From contig NZ_JBMNUX010000010.1 of the NCBI RefSeq assembly GCF_050946515.1, forward strand, positions 1-64,000: a stretch of DNA of 64,000 nt. Direction: 5' to 3'. A program made the position numbers and the translations under genes. The stretch comes from Tractidigestivibacter sp050946515 (GTDB taxonomy: Bacteria > Actinomycetota > Coriobacteriia > Coriobacteriales > Atopobiaceae). Position 1 is the first letter of the stretch. Every line of letters begins with the position of its first letter. Of the stretch, positions 35,549 to 44,306 are shown piece after piece. The notes beneath the pieces are model-generated. The model made no database searches. It saw nothing but the letters and a program-made list of their open reading frames with translations, and was not told where the DNA came from.

Positions 35549-36775
35549 ATGGGACGTTTTACTAACCCGCGCGACGTGTACTTTGGTGAGGGCGCCCGCC
35601 ATGAGATCAAGAATCTCAAGGGCCACAAGGCCATCATCGTTTCCGGTGGTCACTCCATGCGTCGCGGCGGTTTCCTGCAGGATGTTCAGTCTGACCTTGA
35701 GTCCGCTGGCTTCGAGGTGAAGCTGTTCGAGGGTGTCGAGTCCGATCCTTCCGTCGAGACGGTCATGAAGGGCGCTCAGGCCATGCTCGACTTCCAGCCT
35801 GACTGGATTGTCGCCATCGGCGGCGGCTCCCCGATCGATGCCGCTAAGGCCATGTGGATCAAGTACGAGTATCCTGACTGCACCTTCGAGGATATGTGCA
35901 AGGTCTTCGGCATCCCTGAGCTGCGCAAGAAGGCTCACTTCTGCGCCATCTCCTCTACCTCCGGCACCGGCACCGAGGTCACGGCCTTCTCGATCATCAC
36001 TGACTACCAGAAGGGCATCAAGTACCCGATCGCTGACTTCGAGATCACCCCGGATGTCGCCATCGTCGACCCTGAGCTCACCTACTCCATGCCTGCCAAG
36101 CTCTGCGCTCACACCGGCATGGACGCTCTGACCCACTGCCTCGAGGCCTACGTCTCCACCTCCGCCTCTATGTTCACCGACGCCAACGCGCTGCATGGCA
36201 TCCGCGAGATCACCGAGTGGCTGCCCAAGTCTTACACGGGCGACAAGGAGGCCCGCCAGCACATGCACGAGGCTCAGTGCATCGCCGGCATCGCCTTCTC
36301 CTCTGGTCTGCTCGGCATCGTCCACTCCATGGCCCACAAGACCGGCGCCGCCTTCGAGAACGGCCACATCATCCACGGCTGCGCCAACGCAATGTATCTG
36401 GGCAAGGCCATCCAGTGGAACGCCAAGGACTCCCGTGCTAACGAGCGCTACGCCTACGTGGCCAAGGAGATCCTGCACCTGCCCGGCGAGACCAACGATC
36501 AGCTGGTCGAGAACCTCGTTCAGTTCATCCGCGACATGAACGACACCCTCAACATCCCGCAGGGCATCAAGAACTACGCCAATGGCGGCATCAAGGCCGA
36601 CGCCAACAACGAGCCCGTCATGGTCTCCGAGGCCGAGTTCAAGGCCAAGCTCCCGACCATCGCTGCCAACGCCGTTCAGGACGCTTGCACGCCCGAGAAC
36701 CCCCGCAAGACCGAGGCCGAGGACTTCGAGAAGATCCTCACCTGCTGCTACTACGACGAGCCGGTCAACTTCTAA
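35549..36775 (+). CDS. Iron-containing alcohol dehydrogenase
   Basis: A 408-residue group III (iron-type) dehydrogenase that interconverts aldehydes and alcohols with NAD(P)H. It shows the nucleotide motif GGGSPIDAAKAMW, the TSGTGTEVTAFSII segment, and metal ligands in HTGMDALTHCLEAY, GIVHSMAHKTGA and HIIHGCANA. Codon use is strongly biased to C/G-ending codons, as in highly expressed genes. TTGGAGGA sits 5 bases before the ATG at 35549. It is followed by its own terminator and then by deoC, which releases acetaldehyde. Reduction of acetaldehyde to ethanol is therefore a likely role, inferred from context only. Confidence 0.93.
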   Translation: MGRFTNPRDVYFGEGARHEIKNLKGHKAIIVSGGHSMRRGGFLQDVQSDLESAGFEVKLFEGVESDPSVETVMKGAQAMLDFQPDWIVAIGGGSPIDAAKAMWIKYEYPDCTFEDMCKVFGIPELRKKAHFCAISSTSGTGTEVTAFSIITDYQKGIKYPIADFEITPDVAIVDPELTYSMPAKLCAHTGMDALTHCLEAYVSTSASMFTDANALHGIREITEWLPKSYTGDKEARQHMHEAQCIAGIAFSSGLLGIVHSMAHKTGAAFENGHIIHGCANAMYLGKAIQWNAKDSRANERYAYVAKEILHLPGETNDQLVENLVQFIRDMNDTLNIPQGIKNYANGGIKADANNEPVMVSEAEFKAKLPTIAANAVQDACTPENPRKTEAEDFEKILTCCYYDEPVNF

Positions 36776-36798
36776 GCTCTGTCCCGCTTATCGCTATC

Positions 36799-36831
36799 AA
36801 GGCTGGAGCCCAAAAGGACTCCAGCCTTTTT
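36799..36831 (+). terminator. Rho-independent terminator after the alcohol dehydrogenase gene
   Basis: AAGGCTGGAG pairs perfectly with CTCCAGCCTT around a 10-base loop, followed by a T-run. Confidence 0.93.
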
Positions 36832-36962
36832 CTATGCCGGGAGGGGCGCGACCATGCTGCGCGCTCCGCTAGTAACCAAAGACCGATTTTGACTCGTGCG
36901 GTCGCATGGTGACAGGTACCATTGCCATGGCACTATGAGAGAAGCAAGACACTGGAGGCACT

Positions 36963-37604
36963 ATGGAGCTCAACGCCTATATCGATCACACCAACCTGAA
37001 GCAGAACGCGACGCGTGCCGACCTTGCGCGGCTGTGCGATGAGGCAGCAAAGTACCACTTTGCGACCGTCTCCATCAACTCATGCTGGACTTCCTTTGCC
37101 GCCCAGCGCCTTGCTGGCACCGGTGTGGGCGTCACCACCTGCATCGGCTTTCCTCTGGGTGCCGCGTCGAGCGCGGCGAAGACCGCCGAGGCCGCCCAGG
37201 CCGTCTCTGATGGCACCTCCGAGATCGATATGGTCGTGAACGTGGGAGCCCTTATCGATGGGGACGACGACTACGTTAAAGATGACATCGCGGGCGTCGT
37301 GCGCGCTGCCTCAGGCCATCCCGTGAAGGTGATTCTGGAATGCTGCCTGCTCACGGACGAGCAGATCGTGCGTGGCTGCGAGGACGCGGTTGCCGCCGGA
37401 GCGGCGTTCGTGAAGACGTCGACGGGCTTCTCGACGGGCGGCGCGACGGTTCACGACGTGGAGCTCATGCGCAAGACGGTGGGAAGTCGTGCTCGCGTGA
37501 AGGCCGCAGGAGGCATCCACACCCGCGAGGAGGCGCTCGCAATGATAAACGCTGGCGCCGACCGTCTTGGGTGCAGCGCCAGCGTCAAGATCGTTGAGGG
37601 ATAA
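36963..37604 (+). CDS. deoC: Deoxyribose-phosphate aldolase
   Basis: Cleaves 2-deoxyribose-5-phosphate to acetaldehyde and glyceraldehyde-3-phosphate, the last step of deoxynucleoside breakdown. The 213-residue protein has the Schiff-base lysine in FVKTSTGFS (Lys151), the second lysine in VKAAGGIHT (Lys180) and Asp90 in SEIDMVVN. CTGGAGG precedes the ATG. It lies between the alcohol dehydrogenase and the convergent YjjW/YjjI genes; deoB, deoD and deoA are 5-14 kb away in their own operon. A strong terminator follows. Confidence 0.96.
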   Translation: MELNAYIDHTNLKQNATRADLARLCDEAAKYHFATVSINSCWTSFAAQRLAGTGVGVTTCIGFPLGAASSAAKTAEAAQAVSDGTSEIDMVVNVGALIDGDDDYVKDDIAGVVRAASGHPVKVILECCLLTDEQIVRGCEDAVAAGAAFVKTSTGFSTGGATVHDVELMRKTVGSRARVKAAGGIHTREEALAMINAGADRLGCSASVKIVEG

Positions 37605-37624
37605 GGCTTTAAGGCTCTAAATCG

Positions 37625-37659
37625 ACGGCCCCTCGCCTTATGAGCGAGGGGCCGTTTTT
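37625..37659 (+). terminator. Rho-independent terminator after deoC
   Basis: A perfect 12-bp stem (ACGGCCCCTCGC with GCGAGGGGCCGT), a CTTATGA loop and TTTTT. It lies 1 base before the convergent yjjW stop. Confidence 0.95.
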
Positions 37660-37660
37660 G

Positions 37661-38509
37661 TCAGCTTACGACGACAGTTCCATAGCCAAGCTGATGGGCC
37701 AGAGACTCGATTGCGTTCATGCGCGAGTCGTCGGGGGAGGGGGCGTTCTCCATCTCGCCACGGACGCCAAAGTGCCTAAAGCGCATCAGGCGAAGCCGCG
37801 TCTTTCCGATGCGCTCGCCAAGCACCCCGGCGGCTCCCTTCACGGCGTCCTCGGGGTCGTTTCGGTCGTTTGTGACAATAACGCGCAGCTCAACAAGCTT
37901 GTCGTGCTCGGAAAGATAGGCGAGGTTCTGACGCACCATGACGCCGTCGGTACCGGTGAGCGACCGGAACCACTTGTCGTCCCAGCACTTGAGGTCGAGC
38001 ATCACGCCGTCGGATATCCCAAGCAGGTACTCGTGCTTCGAGAAGTCTATGGTGCCGTTGGAGTCAATCAGGCATCCCAGCCCAACCTCGCGGCAGCGCT
38101 CGAAGAGCTCGGTCAGGAACTCGGGGTAGAGCATGCACTCGCCGCCCGAGCAGGTCACGCCGCGGATGAAGGGCATGTAGCCGCGCACACGCTCGAACGC
38201 CTCCTCGGCCGTCATGTGCAGGATGCGCGGAGAGGACCGGTGCTGGCACACGTTGATGCAGGTGTCGCACTTGGTGCATTTGACCGGGTCCCACTCCACC
38301 GCTCCTGCGACAAGGGAGAGCGCCCCCGCAGGGCAAGACTTTACGCATGCCCCGCAGGCAACGCAGAGCCTTTGGGTCTCGGGGTTGTGGCAGTAGGCGC
38401 AGTGAAGGTTGCAGCCCTGCACGAAGATCGAGCAGCGTGCGCCGGGCCCGTCCACGAGCGAGAACGGGATGATGTTGTTTATCGGCACGTGAGCGGACAC
38501 TGGTATCAC
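37661..38509 (-). CDS. yjjW: YjjW-family glycyl radical enzyme activase
   Basis: A radical SAM enzyme expected to install the glycyl radical on YjjI. The 282-residue protein has the radical SAM cluster CNLHCAYC, then two ferredoxin-type motifs (CVACGACVKSCP and CTKCDTCINVC) that hold extra iron-sulfur clusters, and the GGE motif in CSGGECML. The GTG start at 38509 has GGGAG upstream. It follows yjjI by 8 bases. Pyruvate formate-lyase activase is similar, but the inserted ferredoxin domain and the neighbour favour YjjW. Confidence 0.9.
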   Translation of the reverse strand: MIPVSAHVPINNIIPFSLVDGPGARCSIFVQGCNLHCAYCHNPETQRLCVACGACVKSCPAGALSLVAGAVEWDPVKCTKCDTCINVCQHRSSPRILHMTAEEAFERVRGYMPFIRGVTCSGGECMLYPEFLTELFERCREVGLGCLIDSNGTIDFSKHEYLLGISDGVMLDLKCWDDKWFRSLTGTDGVMVRQNLAYLSEHDKLVELRVIVTNDRNDPEDAVKGAAGVLGERIGKTRLRLMRFRHFGVRGEMENAPSPDDSRMNAIESLAHQLGYGTVVVS

Positions 38510-38517
38510 TCCACTCC

Positions 38518-40032
38518 CTACAGGCGAACCTTGCGGTCAGCAAGGTGGTTGGCGCGCCAGTTGCCCTCGCCGTCATGCGAGGTGTCGGCCAGCACGGCCT
38601 CGCCACGTGCGAACTTCTCCATCTCGGAACGCTTTACGAGGAAGCCCGTGATGCGGACGAGGTCGCCGTCGGAGGAGTAGAACGAGAGGTACTTGTCGTC
38701 AATCGCGAATGCGCCCTTCACGACGTCGAGGACGGCGTCGGGGTTCGAGGCGGCCGTGGGCTCGACGGGGAAGATGTCCGAGACGCCGGCGTTGAAGAAG
38801 CGGTGCATGCGTGCGCTGTGGCGGATGTGGTCGTAGAACACCTCGGGCTCGTCGCCAACCTTGATGCGCACGCCCGGCGTGACGCCCGGCATATCGGCGA
38901 AGCCTGCCTGTGCGTGCAGGGTGAAGCGGTTGCCGGCAACCTCGGAGTAGACCGCCGGGAAGGCGAGGACCTGCTCATAGACCTTGCACATAATCTTGTC
39001 GGCGAGGTCGTTGGCCTCCTCGTCGGTGCCATAGCTGCGGTCGTCGCCCAGCTTGAGAAGCTTCTTCACGCACTCGCTCATGCCTGCCACGCCAAACATG
39101 GCGCAGAAGCGGTCGCGGCTGATGAGCCCCTCCTTGGCGAGGAAGGACGTCTCGAAGAAGTTGGACTTCTCGACGAGGAAGCGGATGCGGGAGTTCATGT
39201 ACTCGAGCAGCGCGCCTGTGGCGGAAGGCAGGATGTTGTCCATGAAGTCGTCGACGCTCGACGCCATGTCGGCCAGGTGCGGCAGAAGCAGGCGGTCAAG
39301 GCAGTAGGCGCCGCCGCCCATGGGCAGCACGTTATAGCAGCTCACGACCGTGTAGTCGCCAGGATAGGTCTCGCGATGGATGCGATCGTTGGCAAAGGCG
39401 GGGTTGGCGCACTTGAGCGTGGTGCGCACGGCCAGGCGCGCGAAGTCGTCGGGAGTGATGTCGGGGTCGTACTTGAGGGTGAAGTTAGGAACGGAGTTCT
39501 GCACCTCCTGCTCGACCTCCATCAGCAGGCGGCCAGCGCGTGTTTCCTCGGGTCCGATGTTGGCGTGGCAGTAGCCGCTTGCCACGGTGCGGTCAATGTA
39601 GTTGAGGAAGCGGGTGAGGCGCTGCTTGATCTCGTCGTCGCTCAGACCGTCGAGGTAGGGGTCGAGCATGCGGTCAAGCTGGCCCACGTAGACCGGGCGG
39701 CTCGTGACGGAGGGGACGTTGTCATAGATCATGGCAAGGTTCCACAGGGCGTCGTCAAGCGTCTTGGCCGGCTCGAGGCGGAGGAACTCGCTTCCCTGCT
39801 TCAGAAACTTGCCGTAGTCGGGGCAGATGTAGCGCGGACGGTAAGGGGCGTTGCCCTCGCACATGTAGTCAATGCCGCCGTGCTCGAAGAAGTAGTCCGC
39901 CTCCTTGGGACGCTCGATCGGGTCGATGCTGTTCTCGGCCGCCTGGGCCAGATGCAGCAGCTTCTGCTTGTAGGTGAGGTTGCTTGCCGTGCAGATGTCG
40001 TAGAACTCTTGGGTGTTGTCAATGGTCTTCAT
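38518..40032 (-). CDS. yjjI: YjjI-family glycyl radical enzyme (DUF3029)
   Basis: A 504-residue glycyl radical protein of unknown reaction. The C-terminal loop LVRITGFLV carries the likely radical glycine (Gly463, in the RVxGY-like motif). VVSCYNVLPMGG holds a candidate catalytic cysteine (Cys232). It is much shorter than pyruvate formate-lyase (about 760 residues) and matches the YjjI type. The gene lies between the regulator (1-base overlap, TGATG) and its activase yjjW. In E. coli the yjjW-yjjI pair also adjoins deoC, so a role in deoxyribose or acetaldehyde metabolism is plausible but unproven. It would need anaerobic conditions. Confidence 0.88.
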   Translation of the reverse strand: MKTIDNTQEFYDICTASNLTYKQKLLHLAQAAENSIDPIERPKEADYFFEHGGIDYMCEGNAPYRPRYICPDYGKFLKQGSEFLRLEPAKTLDDALWNLAMIYDNVPSVTSRPVYVGQLDRMLDPYLDGLSDDEIKQRLTRFLNYIDRTVASGYCHANIGPEETRAGRLLMEVEQEVQNSVPNFTLKYDPDITPDDFARLAVRTTLKCANPAFANDRIHRETYPGDYTVVSCYNVLPMGGGAYCLDRLLLPHLADMASSVDDFMDNILPSATGALLEYMNSRIRFLVEKSNFFETSFLAKEGLISRDRFCAMFGVAGMSECVKKLLKLGDDRSYGTDEEANDLADKIMCKVYEQVLAFPAVYSEVAGNRFTLHAQAGFADMPGVTPGVRIKVGDEPEVFYDHIRHSARMHRFFNAGVSDIFPVEPTAASNPDAVLDVVKGAFAIDDKYLSFYSSDGDLVRITGFLVKRSEMEKFARGEAVLADTSHDGEGNWRANHLADRKVRL

Positions 40033-40772
40033 CAGCGTGCGTTCCTTTCTCCTTGTTGCGAGGACCCGTCGAGCCCGTCGCTAAGCATCCTCTCGAGAAG
40101 CGCATACGCCTCTCGGTCAATCACGATCTTTCGCCCCTCCAGGCGAACCATGCCTTCCGCTTCGAGCGAGTCCAAAGAGCGGCTCACCGTTTTGGCGCTG
40201 ACGCCCACGCGCTCAGCGAGCTCGCGACGAGTGAAGGGCACGACAAATCGGTCGTCGGCTGCTCGGCTTGCGCCGTAGAGCCGGCAGAGCTCGAACGCCA
40301 CGCGCCGGCGACCCTCCCAGCCAAGCAGCGAGCGCTCGTGGCTCGACTGGCCCGAGATGCGCTGGATAACCCAGCGAGAACGTGCGAGCAGAGCGTCCGG
40401 GTCTCCGGAGAGCCATTCGAGGTAGTCGGCATTCGAGGCGCGAATGAGCTCGGCGTCCGTCGCTGCGGTGAGCGAGCTGTGGTAGAACGGGCTGGCCCCT
40501 ATTGCCTCCATCTCGCCAAAGACGGTCGGCGCAGCGAATTCGTCAATCACATAGGTGCCGCCATCCAAAAACCCGCTCGTCGAGGCGACAGTACCGCGGG
40601 TGAGCACATAGATAGACTCGGAGCGGTCGTGCTCTCGGACAAGCTGCTCGCCACGCTTGAGCCTGACAAGGCTGCAGCGGCTGAGAAGCGCGGCCGGTAT
40701 GCGCCCTGCCCAAGGCTTGAGCCGGCGACGAGGCCCCTCGTCGAGAGTGTCAATGTATCCGAGAACGTCCAT
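40032..40772 (-). CDS. Crp/Fnr-family transcriptional regulator
   Basis: A 246-residue regulator with an N-terminal cyclic-nucleotide-type beta-barrel (LVREHDRSESIYVLTRGTVA; FGEMEAIGASPFYHSS) and a C-terminal Crp-type winged helix (FTRRELAERVGVSAKTVSRSLDSLEAEG). It lacks the four cysteines of true FNR, so it does not carry an FNR-type iron-sulfur cluster. The start at 40772 has GGGAG upstream; a longer in-frame form from 40835 is possible. Its stop overlaps the yjjI start, so it probably controls this operon, perhaps in response to anaerobiosis or a metabolite. Confidence 0.88.
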   Translation of the reverse strand: MDVLGYIDTLDEGPRRRLKPWAGRIPAALLSRCSLVRLKRGEQLVREHDRSESIYVLTRGTVASTSGFLDGGTYVIDEFAAPTVFGEMEAIGASPFYHSSLTAATDAELIRASNADYLEWLSGDPDALLARSRWVIQRISGQSSHERSLLGWEGRRRVAFELCRLYGASRAADDRFVVPFTRRELAERVGVSAKTVSRSLDSLEAEGMVRLEGRKIVIDREAYALLERMLSDGLDGSSQQGERNAR

Positions 40773-40829
40773 CTCTCTCCCGTGTCCGTTTTCGACCATA
40801 TGGTAGGCGGGAACGGGCGAGAGAAAAAA

Positions 40830-40841
40830 GGACACATGTCC
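40830..40841. promoter_or_regulatory. Possible operator before the Crp/Fnr gene
   Basis: GGACA and TGTCC flank CA, a 5-2-5 inverted repeat 58-69 bases upstream of the regulator start. It could be an autoregulatory site. The 40842-40933 stretch up to the next gene shows nothing else clear. Confidence 0.35.
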
Positions 40842-40933
40842 TATTCATTGATACGCCATGTCTTGTTTGTCGGTAAACGGCGAGCTACAGACGGCGTGCG
40901 GTCAAGAGATTTCCCTTGTCTTGTTGCAAGGCG

Positions 40934-42046
40934 CTACCAGGCAAAGCCTCCCTCGAGCTTGCGCGCGCCTTCCATCAGCGCGCGCACCCTCTGTGCGCTG
41001 AGGTCGGGATTGACGGTCTGGGCGCTCTCGGTGCTGATTGCGGCTGCGGCAAGCCCTGCGGCGCAAGTCCCCAGCCGCGTCTCTCCTTGCAGATAGGCCC
41101 ACGTCACGGCTGCCATCATTGTGTCGCCCGCGCCGGTCGTCGAGACCACCTTCGCATCAATTATCGGCATGCGGAGCTCTCCCTCGCGGTCCGCGCAATA
41201 GAGCCCTCGCGCTCCAAGCGTCACAATCACGCGCGTAAGGCCCGTGTCGAGCATGCGCGAAGCGGCCTCGGAGAGGCTTGCGTCATCTACGATGGGCATG
41301 TCCGCAAGCACCTGCGCCTCAAGCAGGTTCGCCTTGACCGTATGGAAGTGTCCGAGAAGCCCCCTTAGCTTGCCCGCCTTCGTGGTGGCAACGGGGTCGC
41401 AAAAGAGGGGAACCTCTACGTTCTCCGCGATGAAGCGCAGGCTCTCCTCAGAGACATTCGCGTCGACGAAGCATGCCGCTGCATGCGAGATCAAGTCGAG
41501 CCGGCTCTCGAGTACGGCAGGGGTGAGGGCCCCAAGCATCTCCATGTCTGCAATGGCAAGGGACATGTCTCCCAGCTCGTCCATGATGAACAGGCAGGTA
41601 GACGTGGGCGCTCCGGGCACGGTGATGGAATGGTTTACATCTATTCCCAGCTGCCGGCATTGCTCTGAGAGCTCCTTGGCTCGGACATCGTCTCCGAATG
41701 CGGTTATGAGCTTGACGTCGCTTCCGAGCAGGGCGAGGTTATGCGCCACGTTTCGCGCCGTTCCTCCAGCAGAGACGTTTACCGTTCCGGGCAAGGTGTC
41801 ATGCTGCGAGAGCGCGCGCGAGGGCTTGCCGGAAACGTCCATGTTCGTGCCGCCAATCACCACCACATAAGGCCTGTCGGCAAGCACATACTGCCTGCCG
41901 AGAATTGCTCCCTTTCGCGTGAGATTCGAGATGTGCACGGCGACCGACGATCGGGAGATGCCGGCCTTTTGCGCAATCTCCTGTTGGGATATTGACGGGT
42001 TCTGGCGAATCCATTCAAGAATTTGCCGCTCTCGTTCTGTGAGCAT
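40934..42046 (-). CDS. HTH-PfkB sugar/nucleoside kinase (YeiI/pseudouridine-kinase-like)
   Basis: A 370-residue fusion. Residues 1-60 form a winged-helix domain (LTERERQILEWIRQNPSISQ, then ISRSSVAVHISNLTRKG). The rest is a PfkB kinase with SAGGTARNVAHNLALLG and the catalytic loop STTGAGDTMMAAVTWAY. E. coli YeiI and some pseudouridine or inosine kinases have this layout. It is divergent from the deoB operon across a region full of inverted repeats, so it may both phosphorylate a nucleoside and regulate the operon. The substrate is not determined by sequence. Confidence 0.85.
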   Translation of the reverse strand: MLTERERQILEWIRQNPSISQQEIAQKAGISRSSVAVHISNLTRKGAILGRQYVLADRPYVVVIGGTNMDVSGKPSRALSQHDTLPGTVNVSAGGTARNVAHNLALLGSDVKLITAFGDDVRAKELSEQCRQLGIDVNHSITVPGAPTSTCLFIMDELGDMSLAIADMEMLGALTPAVLESRLDLISHAAACFVDANVSEESLRFIAENVEVPLFCDPVATTKAGKLRGLLGHFHTVKANLLEAQVLADMPIVDDASLSEAASRMLDTGLTRVIVTLGARGLYCADREGELRMPIIDAKVVSTTGAGDTMMAAVTWAYLQGETRLGTCAAGLAAAAISTESAQTVNPDLSAQRVRALMEGARKLEGGFAW

Positions 42047-42137
42047 GCCTGTCTACCTCCCGCTTTTCAGAGTCGCTCGCTCCCCAAGCACCCTATGGAT
42101 GATTCTATTTCGGGGACTGCCCAGTAGAATAAATCAA

Positions 42138-42208
42138 TGTTTAGTATTTCTAAACAATTGCCGTTCATCGAATTGTACGTACCGATTGACCCCATTACGG
42201 CAATTGTT
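42138..42208. promoter_or_regulatory. Operator-like inverted repeats between the HTH-PfkB gene and deoB
   Basis: TGTTTAG and CTAAACA flank TATTT (42138-42156). Overlapping this, AACAATTGCCGT (42153-42164) and ACGGCAATTGTT (42197-42208) form a perfect 12-bp inverted repeat with a 32-base spacer, near whose middle lies the palindrome GTACGTAC (42175-42182). The region is AT-rich and divergent, as expected for a shared control region. Confidence 0.6.
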
Positions 42209-42281
42209 CCCCCGCTGTCATGGATACTGTGCTCGAAGTTCAGAGATTCTGGGTCGCCGCTTGCGACCGAAGGGAGCCCAC

Positions 42282-43472
42282 ATGGGAAGGCGCGTTTTCT
42301 TGATCGTTCTCGACAGCTTCGGCATTGGGGCAGAGCCCGATGCCGCCGAGTGGGGAGACGAGGGCAGCAACACCCTCTGCGCCTGCGCCACCACGGGCGA
42401 GCTCCACGTTCCCAACATGGCCTCGCTTGGTCTTTTCAACATCGAGGGAGCGCTTGAGTCTCCCTATGACGTCTCTCTGGCGCCCGTTGACTCTCCCAAG
42501 GGCGCATTTGCGCGCTTGCAGGAGGCGTCTGCTGGCAAGGACACCACGGTTGGTCACTGGGAGATGGCCGGCGTCATCTCGCCGCACCGATTCCCCACCT
42601 ATCCCGACGGCTTCCCCGCCGAGGTGATTGACGAGTTCTCTCGCCAGACGGGTCGTGGCGTGCTCTGCAACAAGCCCTACTCGGGAACGCAAGTAATCCA
42701 GGACTACGGCCGCGAGCACCTCAAGACCGGCGACCTCATCGTCTATACCTCCGCGGATTCCGTCTTCCAGATTGCCGCCCACGAGGACATCGTGCCCCCC
42801 GAGAAGCTCTATGACTATTGCCGGATCGCTCGCCGCATCCTGACGGGCAAGCATGGAGTGGCACGCGTGATTGCTCGCCCGTTCACGGGGGAGTGGCCGC
42901 ACTTTGTGCGCACCCCGCGCCGCCATGACTTCTCGCTCGAGCCCACCGGAAAGACGATGCTTGATGTGCTCTGCGAGCAGGGCAAAGACGTCCTTTCCAT
43001 CGGCAAGATCTATGACATCTTTGCCCATCGCGGCATGACCGACCACGTGTTTACCTCGGGCAACGCCGAGGGCATCGAGCGCACCGTCGAGGCAACGAGC
43101 CGCGACTTCGAGGGGCTGTGCTTCACCAACCTCGTTGACTTCGACATGGTCTATGGCCACAGAAACGACGCCGTGGGATACGCTCGCGCGCTCAGCTACT
43201 TCGACGAGAACCTCCCCCGCATCATGGACGGGCTCCGCGAGGATGACTTGCTTATGATCTGCGCCGATCACGGCTGCGACCCCGTTACCCCCTCCACCGA
43301 CCACTCTCGCGAGTACGTTCCTTGGCTGGTGGCTGGTCCTCGGGTGCGTGCCGGCGTCAACCTGGGCACTCGTCCCACCTTTGCCGACGTCTCGGCAACG
43401 GTGCTTGATTACCTTGGAGCGCCCGCGCTGGGCGTTGGAACTTCTCACGTCAGAGAGATTCTGGAGGCTTAG
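42282..43472 (+). CDS. deoB: Phosphopentomutase
   Basis: Interconverts (deoxy)ribose-1-phosphate and (deoxy)ribose-5-phosphate, linking nucleoside phosphorylases to DeoC. The 396-residue alkaline-phosphatase-fold protein has metal ligands in VLDSFGIG (Asp11), the phosphothreonine segment GKDTTVGHWEMAG, and MICADHGCDP with the STDHSREY region near the C-terminus. AGGGAG precedes the ATG at 42282; the longer in-frame ORF from 41919 overlaps the divergent gene and is rejected. deoD follows after 3 bases. Confidence 0.96.
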   Translation: MGRRVFLIVLDSFGIGAEPDAAEWGDEGSNTLCACATTGELHVPNMASLGLFNIEGALESPYDVSLAPVDSPKGAFARLQEASAGKDTTVGHWEMAGVISPHRFPTYPDGFPAEVIDEFSRQTGRGVLCNKPYSGTQVIQDYGREHLKTGDLIVYTSADSVFQIAAHEDIVPPEKLYDYCRIARRILTGKHGVARVIARPFTGEWPHFVRTPRRHDFSLEPTGKTMLDVLCEQGKDVLSIGKIYDIFAHRGMTDHVFTSGNAEGIERTVEATSRDFEGLCFTNLVDFDMVYGHRNDAVGYARALSYFDENLPRIMDGLREDDLLMICADHGCDPVTPSTDHSREYVPWLVAGPRVRAGVNLGTRPTFADVSATVLDYLGAPALGVGTSHVREILEA

Positions 43473-43475
43473 GAA

Positions 43476-44198
43476 ATGTCAGTACCAACCCCACACAACG
43501 AAGCTATTGAGGGCCAGATTGCGCCGTTCGTGCTGATGCCCGGCGATCCCCTGCGCGCGAAGAAGCTTGCCGAGACGTACCTGACTGACGTCAAGCGCTT
43601 CAATGCAGTGCGCAACATGTTTGGCTATACGGGCACCTACCAGGGGCACGTCATGTCTGTGATGGGCTCGGGCATGGGCATGCCTTCCATCGGCATCTAC
43701 TCCTACGAGCTCTTCAACTTCTATGGAGTGGAGTCAATCGTGCGCATTGGCACGGCTGGGGCCCTTTCGGAGCGCGCTAGGCTGCGCGACCTCGTGCTTG
43801 CTCAGGGCGCCTGCACCGACTCCAACTATGCGAACCAGTTCAACGCGCCGGGCACGCTGGCGCCAATCGCCGACTTCGGCCTTCTCCGCGGCGCCGCAGA
43901 GCAGGCCGAGCGCTTGGGATACCCCGTGCAGGTTGGCAACGTCGTCTCGTCCGATGCCTTCTACAATGATGACGAGACGGTCAATGGGCGCTGGGCCCGC
44001 ATGGGCGCGCTGGCCGTTGAGATGGAGTCTGCGGCCCTGTATCTTAACGCTATGCGCGCAGGCAAACGTGCGCTTACGATTCTGACGATTACCGACCAGC
44101 TTGTAACCGACGAGCACCTCTCGTCGGAAGAGCGCCAGGAGGGCCTCGTTCGCATGATGGAGGTGGCGCTCGGCCTTGCCGTCTCTCAGGACGCGTAA
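43476..44198 (+). CDS. deoD: Purine nucleoside phosphorylase DeoD
   Basis: Splits purine (deoxy)nucleosides to base and (deoxy)ribose-1-phosphate. The 240-residue length and the motifs VLMPGDPLRAKKLAE, GSGMGMPSIGIYSYEL, RIGTAGAL, EMESAALY and SSDAFY are those of the hexameric DeoD class. It lies between deoB (3 bases) and the nucleoside transporter genes, giving a salvage operon. Confidence 0.96.
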   Translation: MSVPTPHNEAIEGQIAPFVLMPGDPLRAKKLAETYLTDVKRFNAVRNMFGYTGTYQGHVMSVMGSGMGMPSIGIYSYELFNFYGVESIVRIGTAGALSERARLRDLVLAQGACTDSNYANQFNAPGTLAPIADFGLLRGAAEQAERLGYPVQVGNVVSSDAFYNDDETVNGRWARMGALAVEMESAALYLNAMRAGKRALTILTITDQLVTDEHLSSEERQEGLVRMMEVALGLAVSQDA

Positions 44199-44306
44199 GG
44201 GCAACAGGCAACATGGGGCTGGAGACCCCTGTTGATAGAACGTACGGAAGAGCAATGGATTGGCGTGCTCCGTCCAGAGGGGGCGGGCAAACGAAAGGGG
44301 AACAAA

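Noticed and set aside
38545..40278. 577-codon plus-strand ORF
   Set aside because: It is antisense to yjjI and the regulator, with skewed Val/Ala/Glu composition and no domain. Both minus-strand genes are well supported.
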